Of a stretch of DNA of 64,000 bases, positions 8,310 to 18,795 are shown in pieces. The notes under the pieces were generated by a model. That model saw nothing but the letters and a program-made list of their open reading frames with translations. It had not been told where the DNA came from and searched no databases. Location of the stretch: contig NZ_JAMZEB010000002.1 of assembly GCF_024172165.1 (NCBI RefSeq), forward strand, positions 9,150,501 to 9,214,500, in the 5' to 3' direction. The DNA is from Nonomuraea thailandensis (lineage in GTDB: Bacteria > Actinomycetota > Actinomycetes > Streptosporangiales > Streptosporangiaceae). Each line of letters opens with the position of its first letter. Position 1 is the stretch's first letter. Both the position numbers and the translations under genes were made by a program.

Positions 8310-8609
8310 CTACTTGGCCTTCTCGAGGATCTCCACGACCCTCCACCGCTTGGTGGCGGAGAGGGGGCGGGTCTCCATCAGCAGCACGCGGTCGCCGACG
8401 CCACAGGCGTTGGCCTCGTCGTGCGCCTTGTACTTGGTCGTACGGCGGATGACCTTGCCGTACAGACGGTGCTTCACGCGGTCCTCGACGGCGACGACGA
8501 CGGTCTTGTCCATCTTGTCGCTGACGACGAGGCCCTCGCGGACCTTGCGGAAGTGCCGCTGCTCGCCGTTCTTCTCGGCGGCCTCGGTGGTCTCGGTGGT
8601 CTCAGCCAT
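8310..8609 (-). CDS. rpsQ: 30S ribosomal protein S17
   Basis: 99 aa. The core REGLVVSDKMDKTVVVAVED and the KYKAHDEANACGVGDRV motif are conserved. A short Glu/Thr-rich N-terminal extension (MAETTETTEAAEKNGE) is typical of actinobacteria. It overlaps rpmC by 8 nt and is the last gene of the S10 operon. Confidence 0.97.
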   Translation of the reverse strand: MAETTETTEAAEKNGEQRHFRKVREGLVVSDKMDKTVVVAVEDRVKHRLYGKVIRRTTKYKAHDEANACGVGDRVLLMETRPLSATKRWRVVEILEKAK

Positions 8610-8838
8610 CGCTCGTCTCCTTCTCGACCGTGACGATGCCCAGCTCGCGCTCGCGCATCACGGTGTAGATACGGGCGATCTCGCGGCGGACGGCGCGCAG
8701 CCGCCCGTGGCTCTCCAACTGACCGGTCGCCGCCTGGAAGCGGAGGTTGAACAGCTCCTCCTTGGCCTCCTTGAGCTTCTGGACCAGGGTGTCCTGGTCC
8801 TCCACCCGCAGCTCGCCGGCGGTCAGGCCCTTAGCCAT
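8602..8838 (-). CDS. rpmC: 50S ribosomal protein L29
   Basis: 78 aa from the ATG at 8838 (MAKGLTAGELR), which overlaps the rplP TGA by one base. An alternative GTG three bases upstream is less likely. The KEELFNLRFQAATGQLE helix hairpin is the family signature. It sits at the tunnel exit beside L23. Confidence 0.95.
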   Translation of the reverse strand: MAKGLTAGELRVEDQDTLVQKLKEAKEELFNLRFQAATGQLESHGRLRAVRREIARIYTVMRERELGIVTVEKETSDG

Positions 8839-9257
8839 CACGCCTCACCCACTTCACGCTTAACGATCTTGCACTTCATCGGGAGCTTGTGGATCGCACG
8901 CTGAAGCGCCTCGCGAGCGATCGGCTCCGTCACGCCGGACAGCTCGAACATCACGCGTCCGGGCTTGACGTTGGCGATCCACCACTCCGGCGAACCCTTA
9001 CCGGAACCCATGCGGGTCTCGGCAGGCTTCTTCGTGAGCGGACGGTCGGGGTAGATGTTGATCCACACCTTGCCGCCACGGCGGATGTGACGGGTCATGG
9101 CGATACGAGCGGACTCGATCTGGCGGTTGGTCACGTAGGAGTGCTCAACAGCCTGGATGCCGAACTCGCCGAACACGACCCTGGTGCCGCCCTTGGCGGC
9201 TCCGCTGCGGTCAGGCCGGTGCTGCTTGCGGTGCTTGACCCTGCGCGGGATCAGCAT
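8838..9257 (-). CDS. rplP: 50S ribosomal protein L16
   Basis: 139 aa. MLIPRRVKHRKQHRP and KPAETRMGSGKGSPEWWIA are family signatures. It is needed for tRNA positioning in the A site. It lies 2 nt downstream of rpsC. Confidence 0.97.
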   Translation of the reverse strand: MLIPRRVKHRKQHRPDRSGAAKGGTRVVFGEFGIQAVEHSYVTNRQIESARIAMTRHIRRGGKVWINIYPDRPLTKKPAETRMGSGKGSPEWWIANVKPGRVMFELSGVTEPIAREALQRAIHKLPMKCKIVKREVGEA

Positions 9258-9259
9258 GG

Positions 9260-10105
9260 TCAGCTCCCTTCAGCACCCGGCTGCGCAGCCGGGCCGGTCT
9301 CGGGGGCGGCCTGCGAGGCCGCCTCGTTGCGGGGGGCGCGGTCGCCACGGCCGCCGCCACGACGGGGGCGGTCGCCGCCACCACGACGCGGACGGTCGCC
9401 GCCGCCACCACGACGGTCGTCGCGCTCGCGACGCTGGCCGGCACGAGCGCCGGCGGCAGCCGCCTCACGCTCGGCGCGGCTCGTCGGAGCCTCGCCCTTG
9501 TAGATCCAGACCTTCACGCCGATGCGGCCGAAGGTCGTACGGGCCTCGTAGAAGCCGTAGTCGATGTCCGCGCGGAGCGTGTGCAGGGGCACGCGGCCCT
9601 CGCGGTAGAACTCCGAGCGCGACATCTCGGCGCCGCCCAGACGACCGGAGCACTGGACACGGATGCCCTTGGCGCCGGACTTCATGGCCGACTGCATCGC
9701 CTTGCGCATGGCGCGGCGGAACGAGACACGGCTCGACAGCTGCTCGGCCACGCCCTGCGCGACGAGCTGCGCGTCGATCTCCGGGTTCTTGACCTCGAGA
9801 ATGTTGAGCTGGACCTGCTTCTTGGTCAGCTTCTCCAGGTCACCGCGGATGCGGTCGGCCTCGGCGCCGCGGCGGCCGATCACGATGCCGGGACGCGCGG
9901 TGTGGATGTCCACCTGCACGCGGTCCGTCGTGCGCTCGATCTCGACCTTGGAGATGCCGGCCCGCTCCATGCCCTTCTGCAGCATGCGACGGATCGACAC
10001 GTCCTCGGCGACGTAGGACTTGTACAGCTTGTCGGCGTACCACCGGCTCTTGAAGTCGGTCGTGATGCCGAGGCGGAACCCGTGCGGGTTAACCTTCTGG
10101 CCCAC
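9260..10105 (-). CDS. rpsC: 30S ribosomal protein S3 with long RGG-like tail
   Basis: 281 aa from the GTG at 10105, which overlaps the rplV TAG by one base and gives the conserved N-terminus MGQKVNPHGFRLGI. The KH domain (GRRGAEADRIRGDLEKL) and C-terminal S3 domain are intact. After about residue 212 comes a disordered basic tail with repeated DDRRGGGGDRPRRGGG blocks, followed by an Ala/Pro end. Actinobacterial S3 often has extra tail sequence; this one is unusually Arg/Gly-rich. Confidence 0.97.
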   Translation of the reverse strand: MGQKVNPHGFRLGITTDFKSRWYADKLYKSYVAEDVSIRRMLQKGMERAGISKVEIERTTDRVQVDIHTARPGIVIGRRGAEADRIRGDLEKLTKKQVQLNILEVKNPEIDAQLVAQGVAEQLSSRVSFRRAMRKAMQSAMKSGAKGIRVQCSGRLGGAEMSRSEFYREGRVPLHTLRADIDYGFYEARTTFGRIGVKVWIYKGEAPTSRAEREAAAAGARAGQRRERDDRRGGGGDRPRRGGGDRPRRGGGRGDRAPRNEAASQAAPETGPAAQPGAEGS

Positions 10106-10458
10106 TATCGGGTCCTTCCCTTCGGCTCGCGGGACTCCACGATCACGGTGATGTGGCTCGTCCGCTTGTTGATCCGATAGGCGCGACCCTGTGCACGCGG
10201 ACGGAACCGCTTCAGCGTCGGGCCCTCGTCGACCCACGCGCGGCTCACGAAGAGCGTGCTCGGGTCGAGATCGAAGTTGTGCTCGGCGTTCGCCATGGCG
10301 GAGCTGAGCACCTTGTAGATCGGCTCGCTCGCCGACTGGGGAGCGAACTGCAGCACGGCCTGCGCCTCCGAAGCGGGCAGCCCGCGAATAAGGTCCACCA
10401 CGCGGCGGGCCTTGAGGGGCGTGACACGGACGAACCGCGCCTGAGCCCTGGCTTCCAT
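10105..10458 (-). CDS. rplV: 50S ribosomal protein L22
   Basis: 117 aa. It lines the exit tunnel. Conserved parts are RVTPLKARRVVDLIRG and the beta-hairpin GPTLKRFRPRAQGRAYRI, the region tied to macrolide response in other species. It is coupled to rpsC by a one-base overlap. Confidence 0.97.
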   Translation of the reverse strand: MEARAQARFVRVTPLKARRVVDLIRGLPASEAQAVLQFAPQSASEPIYKVLSSAMANAEHNFDLDPSTLFVSRAWVDEGPTLKRFRPRAQGRAYRINKRTSHITVIVESREPKGRTR

Positions 10459-10482
10459 CGCTTTCTCCTACTTCTGGGACGC

Positions 10483-10761
10483 TTACCGCCGGCTGCGGCG
10501 GTCTTCCTTGACGTGGCTGCGGAACGTACGCGTCGGGGCGAACTCTCCGAGCTTGTGCCCGATCATCGACTCGGTGACGAACACCGGGACGTGCTTGCGG
10601 CCGTCGTGCACGGCGATCGTGTGCCCGAGCATGTCAGGAACGATCATGGAGCGACGCGACCACGTCTTGATGACATTCTTGGTGCCCTTCTCGTTCTGGG
10701 CGTCCACCTTCTTCTGAAGGTGGTCGTCCACGAAGGGACCCTTCTTAAGGCTACGTGGCAT
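10483..10761 (-). CDS. rpsS: 30S ribosomal protein S19
   Basis: 92 aa. MPRSLKKGPFVDDHLQKKV and GHTIAVHDGRKHVPV are family signatures. It forms the S13-S19 head complex. It sits 11 nt after rplB in the S10 operon. Confidence 0.97.
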   Translation of the reverse strand: MPRSLKKGPFVDDHLQKKVDAQNEKGTKNVIKTWSRRSMIVPDMLGHTIAVHDGRKHVPVFVTESMIGHKLGEFAPTRTFRSHVKEDRRSRR

Positions 10762-10772
10762 TTCGGCTGCTC

Positions 10773-11609
10773 CTACCGCTTCTTCCTCTTGGACCGACGG
10801 CGGATGATCAGCCTGTCGCTGGCCTTGTTCGCCTGACGGGTACGGCCCTCGGGCTTGCCCTTGGGGTTCACCGGGTGACGACCACCGGAGGTCTTACCCT
10901 CACCACCACCGTGCGGGTGGTCGACGGGGTTCATCGCGACACCACGGACGGTCGGGCGCTTGCCCTTCCACCGCATGCGGCCGGCCTTGCCCCAGTTGAT
11001 GTTGGCCTGCTCGGCGTTGCCGACCTGGCCCACCGTGGCGCGGCAGCGCACGTCCACCATGCGCATCTCACCGGACGGCATACGCAGCGTGGCGTACTGG
11101 CCCTCCTTGGCGAGGAGCTGGATCTGAGCGCCCGCGGAGCGGCCGAGCTTGGCGCCACCACCCGGACGGAGCTCCACCGCGTGGATGAAGGTACCGGTCG
11201 GGATGTTGCGCAGCGGCAGGCAGTTGCCCGGCTTGATGTCGGCGGCGGGGCCGTTCTCGATCCGGTCGCCCTGCTTGAGGCCGGTCGGCGCGATGATGTA
11301 GCGCTTCTCGCCGTCGGCGTAGTGGAGCAGGGCGATGTTGGCGGTGCGGTTGGGGTCGTACTCGATGTGAGCGACCTTGGCCGGGATGCCGTCCTTGTCG
11401 TGCCTGCGGAAGTCGATGATCCGGTAGGCGCGCTTGTGACCGCCGCCCTGGTGGCGAGCGGTGACTCGGCCGTGTACGTTGCGGCCGCCCTTGCTGTGCA
11501 GGGGCGCAAGCAGCGACTTCTCAGGAGTGCTGCGGGTGATCTCGGAGAAGTCCGAGACACTCGATCCGCGGCGACCCGGAGTCGTCGGCTTGTATTTACG
11601 GATGCCCAT
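10773..11609 (-). CDS. rplB: 50S ribosomal protein L2
   Basis: 278 aa. The peptidyl-transferase-centre loop MNPVDHPHGGGEGKTSGG with the conserved His is intact. It is needed for subunit association. It is preceded by a 105-nt gap with a GC hairpin (11679-11699), unlike the tight spacing elsewhere in the operon. Confidence 0.97.
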   Translation of the reverse strand: MGIRKYKPTTPGRRGSSVSDFSEITRSTPEKSLLAPLHSKGGRNVHGRVTARHQGGGHKRAYRIIDFRRHDKDGIPAKVAHIEYDPNRTANIALLHYADGEKRYIIAPTGLKQGDRIENGPAADIKPGNCLPLRNIPTGTFIHAVELRPGGGAKLGRSAGAQIQLLAKEGQYATLRMPSGEMRMVDVRCRATVGQVGNAEQANINWGKAGRMRWKGKRPTVRGVAMNPVDHPHGGGEGKTSGGRHPVNPKGKPEGRTRQANKASDRLIIRRRSKRKKR

Positions 11610-11678
11610 CTTTTTCGTTCATCCTTCGTCGGTTACATGGGTGAGCCCGCCGCACCGGAGTGCGACGGTCTCAGCCCC

Positions 11679-11699
11679 GCGGGCCCTCGGGGGGCCCGC
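11679..11699 (-). terminator. GC hairpin between rplW and rplB
   Basis: GCGGGCCC (11679-11686) pairs with GGGCCCGC (11692-11699) around a 5-nt loop, 15 nt past the rplW stop. It is probably an intercistronic attenuator or mRNA stability element, since rplB must still be transcribed through it. Confidence 0.45.
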
Positions 11700-11714
11700 T
11701 CACTTCTATGGCTG

Positions 11715-12017
11715 CTAGCCGATCTGACCGAAGATGTCGATCCGATCGCCCTCGACCAGGCTCACGATCGCGCGCTTGGTGTCGGGACGCTTGCCGAAGC
11801 CGGTACGGGTGCGCTTGCGCTTGCCCTGCCGGTTGATCGTGTTCACGCTGGTGACCTTGACCCCGAAGATCTGCTCAACGGCGATCTTGACCTGGGTCTT
11901 GTTCGCGGTCTTCTTCACCAGGAACGTGTACTTGTTGTTCTCATCGATCAGGCCGTAGCTCTTCTCAGAGACGACCGGCTTGATGATGATGTCGCGCGGG
12001 TCGGCGATCTTCTCCAT
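11715..12017 (-). CDS. rplW: 50S ribosomal protein L23
   Basis: 100 aa. It is the tunnel-exit docking site for trigger factor and SRP. Conserved parts are DIIIKPVVSEKSYGLID and TRTGFGKRPDTKRAIV. Its ATG overlaps the end of rplD. Confidence 0.97.
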   Translation of the reverse strand: MEKIADPRDIIIKPVVSEKSYGLIDENNKYTFLVKKTANKTQVKIAVEQIFGVKVTSVNTINRQGKRKRTRTGFGKRPDTKRAIVSLVEGDRIDIFGQIG

Positions 12018-12664
12018 CAGGCGTCTTCCTTCCCGCCACTCAGCCGCGCCACGACCTGGTCGTACGCCTCCTGGGTGAAGACCACGTCGTCGTGCACGAG
12101 CACGTCGTAGGTGTTGAGCTGCCCGGCGTCCAGCAGGTGGACCTCGGGAGCGTTGCGCAGGCTCAGCCAGGTCAGCTCGTCGTCGGAGTCGACGACGACC
12201 AGGACGCGAGCGGCCTGGGTGACCTTGCGCAGGGCCTCCAGCGCGGACTTGGTCTTGGGCGTCTCGCCCGAGACCAGGGAGCTCACCACGTGCACGCGGT
12301 TGCCGCTCGCCCGGTCGGACAGGGCGCCACGCAGGGCGGCGACCTTCATCTTCTTGGGCGTGCGCTGCGAGTAGTCGCGCGGCACGGGGCCGTGGACGGT
12401 GCCACCGCCGGTGAACTGCGGAGCGCGGGTCGAGCCCTGACGGGCGCGGCCGGTGCCCTTCTGGCGGTACGGCTTCTTGCCACCGCCGGAGACCTCACCA
12501 CGGGTCTTGGCCTTGTGGGTGCCCTGCCGGCGAGCGGCGAGCTGGGCCACGACCACCTGGTGGATCAGCGGTACGTTGACCTTGGCGCCGAAGATGTCTT
12601 CGGGCAGGTCGACGGTGCCGGCCTTCGCGCCGCTGGCGTCGAGGACGTCAATAGTGGTGCTCAC
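12017..12664 (-). CDS. rplD: 50S ribosomal protein L4
   Basis: 215 aa. The extended tunnel loop RQKGTGRARQGSTRAPQ is conserved. In Escherichia coli L4 also represses the S10 operon by acting on its leader. It overlaps rplC by 4 nt (ATGA). Confidence 0.97.
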   Translation of the reverse strand: MSTTIDVLDASGAKAGTVDLPEDIFGAKVNVPLIHQVVVAQLAARRQGTHKAKTRGEVSGGGKKPYRQKGTGRARQGSTRAPQFTGGGTVHGPVPRDYSQRTPKKMKVAALRGALSDRASGNRVHVVSSLVSGETPKTKSALEALRKVTQAARVLVVVDSDDELTWLSLRNAPEVHLLDAGQLNTYDVLVHDDVVFTQEAYDQVVARLSGGKEDA

Positions 12665-13314
12665 TTGGCAGCCCCCTTCTTGGCAGCGGTACGGACGAGG
12701 ACCAGGCTGCCGTTGGCGCCGGGGATCGCACCCTTGATCAGGATGAGGCCCTTCTCGGCGTCCACGGCGTGAACCTTGAGGCTCTGCACGGTGGTGCGGA
12801 CGTTACCCATCCGGCCAGCCATGCGCAGACCCTTGAAAACGCGGCCCGGGGTGGCGCAGCCACCGATGGAACCCGGCGAGCGGTGCTTGCGCTGCGTACC
12901 GTGCGACGCGCCCAGACCACCGAAGCCGTGCCGCTTCATGACACCGGCGAAGCCCTTGCCCTTGCTCTTGCCCGTCACGTCGACGAACTGGCCCGCCTCG
13001 AAGGTGTCGGCCAGCAGCTCCTGGCCCAGGGTGTAGTCGCTCGCGTCGTCGGTGCGGATCTCCGCGAAGTAACGGCGCGGGGTGATGTCGTGCTTACGCA
13101 GGTAGTCGCCGAGCGGCTTGTTGACCTTCCGGGGGTCGACCTGCCCGAAGCCGAGCTGAACGGCGGAGTAGCCGTCCTTCTCGGCGGTGCGGACGCGGGT
13201 CACCACGCACGGACCGGCCTCGACCACGGTGACCGGAACGAGCCGGTTGTCCGCGTCGAAGACCTGGGTCATGCCGAGCTTCTTGCCCAGGACGCCCTTG
13301 ATCGTCTTAGCCAT
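12661..13314 (-). CDS. rplC: 50S ribosomal protein L3
   Basis: 217 aa. The loop near the peptidyl-transferase centre (GVMKRHGFGGLGASHGTQ), with the Gln methylated by PrmB in E. coli, is present. It is the second gene of the S10 operon, 14 nt after rpsJ. Confidence 0.97.
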   Translation of the reverse strand: MAKTIKGVLGKKLGMTQVFDADNRLVPVTVVEAGPCVVTRVRTAEKDGYSAVQLGFGQVDPRKVNKPLGDYLRKHDITPRRYFAEIRTDDASDYTLGQELLADTFEAGQFVDVTGKSKGKGFAGVMKRHGFGGLGASHGTQRKHRSPGSIGGCATPGRVFKGLRMAGRMGNVRTTVQSLKVHAVDAEKGLILIKGAIPGANGSLVLVRTAAKKGAAK

Positions 13315-13328
13315 GTCAGTGCGTTCCC

Positions 13329-13637
13329 TCAGAGCTTGATCGAAATGTCGACACCCGCGGGGAGGTCGAGCCGCATGAGCGAGTCAACCGTCTTGGGGGT
13401 CGGGTCGATGATGTCAATCAGCCGCTTGTGCGTGCGCATCTCGAAGTGCTCGCGGCTGTCCTTGTACTTGTGCGGCGAGCGGATGACGCAGTACACGTTC
13501 TTCTCGGTCGGCAGCGGCACCGGGCCCGCGACCTTCGCGCCAGTCCGCGTCACCGTCTCGACGATCTTCTTGGCCGAGCTGTCGATGACCTCGTGGTCAT
13601 AGGCCTTGAGCCGAATGCGGATCTTCTGTCCCGCCAT
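13329..13637 (-). CDS. rpsJ: 30S ribosomal protein S10
   Basis: 102 aa. RIRLKAYDHEVIDSSAKKIV and SREHFEMRTHKRLIDI are family signatures. Besides its ribosomal role it is NusE in antitermination complexes with NusB. It is the first gene of the S10 operon, behind a 264-nt leader/intergenic region. Confidence 0.97.
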   Translation of the reverse strand: MAGQKIRIRLKAYDHEVIDSSAKKIVETVTRTGAKVAGPVPLPTEKNVYCVIRSPHKYKDSREHFEMRTHKRLIDIIDPTPKTVDSLMRLDLPAGVDISIKL

Positions 13638-13761
13638 AGTGGCCTCGGTGTCCTTCGCTGTCGTCTGAAAAAGTATCGTGCGGCCTGTGCCGCTGTGTGT
13701 TCATGCAGGTGCAACCCCGCATTAACCCCACGAGGCAGACGTAGTCGATCTGCCTTTTCTT

Positions 13762-13828
13762 CCGTGATCCGGCAGTGACTTCGGTCACTCGCCTTGGCTC
13801 GCCGGCCGAAGCTACTGCTGGATCACGG
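13762..13828 (-). promoter_or_regulatory. Long stem upstream of rpsJ (possible S10 leader structure)
   Basis: A 14-bp stem pairs CCGTGATCCGGCAG (13762-13775) with CTGCTGGATCACGG (13815-13828), with one wobble pair. It encloses a smaller TGAC-TTCG-GTCA tetraloop hairpin. It lies between the tuf terminator and rpsJ, so it is either in the S10 operon leader or in the promoter region. No convincing promoter hexamers were found. A regulatory role, such as ribosomal-protein feedback, is inference. Confidence 0.4.
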
Positions 13829-13854
13829 CGCCTTGCCATGGGGCCCTACGTGGT

Positions 13855-13891
13855 GCGGCGGTCGGTCCCGGGGTCCGGGGCCGACCGCCGC
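13855..13891 (-). terminator. Terminator after tuf
   Basis: A 17-pair stem with one G-T pair: GCGGCGGTCGG (13855-13865) against CCGACCGCCGC (13881-13891), continuing inward to a 3-nt loop. It starts 10 nt past the tuf stop. There is no T-run, as is common in actinobacteria. Confidence 0.8.
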
Positions 13892-13901
13892 CCCGACGGT
13901 C

Positions 13902-15095
<1,194 letters not shown>

Positions 15096-15170
15096 TGGTT
15101 CTCTCCTTGAGAATCTGACTGACTTTCGTCTACACACTCGGGCCCGGGAACTCCCGAACCCCTTGGCGGC

Positions 15171-15239
15171 GGGGTGGCTCGCACCACCCCACCAGGGACC
15201 AGGACAGAAGTCCCGGTCCGATCCCTCGCGGGATCGGAC
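15171..15239 (-). promoter_or_regulatory. Paired hairpins between fusA and tuf
   Basis: GTCCGATCCC (15216-15225) pairs perfectly with GGGATCGGAC (15230-15239) over a 4-nt loop, 7 nt past the fusA stop. GGGGTGG (15171-15177) pairs with CCACCCC (15184-15190). The first stem looks like a terminator or attenuator that could uncouple tuf from fusA. A separate tuf promoter is likely, but none is convincing by eye. Confidence 0.5.
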
Positions 15240-15245
15240 TGGAAA

Positions 15246-17345
<2,100 letters not shown>

Positions 17346-17378
17346 TTCTCTCGCGTCCTCGTCGTCTCGTCGAACCCA

Positions 17379-17849
17379 CTACCAGCGGTAGTGAGCGAAG
17401 GCCTTGTTGGACTCGGCCATCTTGTGGGTGTCCTCGCGCTTCTTCACGCTCGCCCCGAGGCCGTTGCTGGCGTCGAGGAGCTCGTTCATGAGGCGCTCGG
17501 TCATGGTCTTCTCGCGGCGGGCGCGGGAGTACTGCACCAGCCAGCGCAGGGCCAGGGTGGTGCTGCGCGCGGCGCGCACCTCGACCGGCACCTGGTAGGT
17601 CGCGCCACCGACGCGACGGCTGCGGACCTCGAGGGTCGGCTTGACGTTGTCAAGCGCGCGCTTCAGGGTGACGACCGGGTCGTTGCCCGTCTTGTCCCTG
17701 CAGCCCTCGAGGGCGCCGTAGACGATCGACTGCGCGATGGAGCGCTTGCCGTCCAGAAGCACCTTGTTGATCAGGGCGGTCACCAGCGGCGAGCTGTAAA
17801 CCGGGTCAGACATGAGCTGACGGCGGCCAGGAGAACCCTTACGAGGCAT
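17379..17849 (-). CDS. rpsG: 30S ribosomal protein S7
   Basis: 156 aa, standard. It nucleates the 16S 3' domain. The conserved parts are VYSSPLVTALINKVLLDGK and VGGATYQVPVEV. It lies 2 nt after rpsL in the str operon. Confidence 0.97.
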   Translation of the reverse strand: MPRKGSPGRRQLMSDPVYSSPLVTALINKVLLDGKRSIAQSIVYGALEGCRDKTGNDPVVTLKRALDNVKPTLEVRSRRVGGATYQVPVEVRAARSTTLALRWLVQYSRARREKTMTERLMNELLDASNGLGASVKKREDTHKMAESNKAFAHYRW

Positions 17850-17851
17850 TG

Positions 17852-18226
17852 TTAGCTCTTCTCCTTCTTCGCGCCGTAGCGGCTACGGGCCTGCTTGCGG
17901 TTGCGGACACCCTGGGTGTCGAGCGAACCACGGATGATCTTGTAGCGAACACCCGGCAGGTCCTTCACACGACCGCCACGCACGAGCACGATGGAGTGCT
18001 CCTGCAGGTTGTGACCCACACCGGGGATGTAGGCCGTGACCTCGATGCCGTTCGTGAGCCGAACGCGGGCCACCTTGCGCAGTGCCGAGTTGGGCTTCTT
18101 CGGGGTCGTGGTGTACACGCGCTGGCACACGCCGCGCCGCTGCGGACTCCCCTTGAGGGCAGGAGTCTTGGTCTTGGAGACCTTGTCCTGCCGGCCCTTG
18201 CGGACCAACTGCTGAATAGTGGGCAC
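17852..18226 (-). CDS. rpsL: 30S ribosomal protein S12
   Basis: 124 aa from the GTG at 18226, giving MPTIQQLVRKGRQ. GGAG sits 5 nt upstream, whereas a GTG six bases further up would overlap that site. The decoding-centre loops TTTPKKPNSALRK and GGRVKDLPGVRYK carry Lys43 and Lys88, the unmutated residues in streptomycin-sensitive strains of other bacteria. It is the first gene of the str operon, behind a recognisable promoter. Confidence 0.96.
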   Translation of the reverse strand: MPTIQQLVRKGRQDKVSKTKTPALKGSPQRRGVCQRVYTTTPKKPNSALRKVARVRLTNGIEVTAYIPGVGHNLQEHSIVLVRGGRVKDLPGVRYKIIRGSLDTQGVRNRKQARSRYGAKKEKS

Positions 18227-18795
18227 TGCCACTCCGTTTCGTGCCTTGGCCGGTGTTACGTCATCAGGTCTTGCATTTCGCAGGTGCTGCCGGTGTCATG
18301 ACCTGCTGGTTTTTCTTGTCTCGGTGCCCCCGCGCTCGGGCGTGTCGCGCTGTTCACACAGACACGTCCGCGAGGATTACGAGCCAGGAAGCCGTCCCGC
18401 GCCCGCAATGAGCGCACGGTCGAGAGCCCGCTAGAAGACGGGCACGATGCTCAAGACTACCCAGGCCCTGGCGACACGTCAAAACGGCGCGACAAGGCCG
18501 TAAGCCTTGCCACTCCGGATCGCCGCGGGCCTTTTCATCCAGCCCATCTACAGCTCCGCAGACCATGATATCGGCCTTCGCGACCATCTCGCGAGCGCTT
18601 CGCCGAAGCTCAGGCGTCGGAATGGTGAAGAGCGGGCGAGCATCCCTAGGGTAATCCCTGGGTCACTCCCTGAAGCGGGCGCCTCACCGTACGGATAACG
18701 TCGCGTGGCGAATCGCCGAGAGGGGACGACGGACATGTCACAGCTCCTCCACCAGCCGCACCAGGGGCTCCCACGACACCTGGGCGGAGGCCGCG
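18227..18795. other. Intergenic region between divergent rpsL and FHA gene
   Basis: 569 nt without a gene. It contains the rpsL promoter (18454-18482). A hairpin CAAGGC/GCCTTG with a 5-nt loop (18493-18509) lies just upstream of that promoter. The last 300 nt before the FHA gene show no convincing plus-strand promoter. No repeat or RNA gene is seen. Confidence 0.5.
18454..18482 (-). promoter_or_regulatory. str operon promoter
   Basis: TTGACG (18482-18477), a 17-nt spacer and TAGTCT (18459-18454): a good housekeeping (HrdB/SigA-type) promoter on the minus strand. It leaves a leader of about 220 nt before rpsL. The same -10 hexamer is used by the rplJ promoter at 35245. Confidence 0.7.

Noticed and set aside
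13735..13760. Plus-strand hairpin GGCAGA/TCTGCC followed by TTTT, resembling an intrinsic terminator
   Set aside because: No plus-strand gene precedes it. On the minus strand the T-run becomes an A-run before the stem, so it is not a terminator for rpsJ or tuf.
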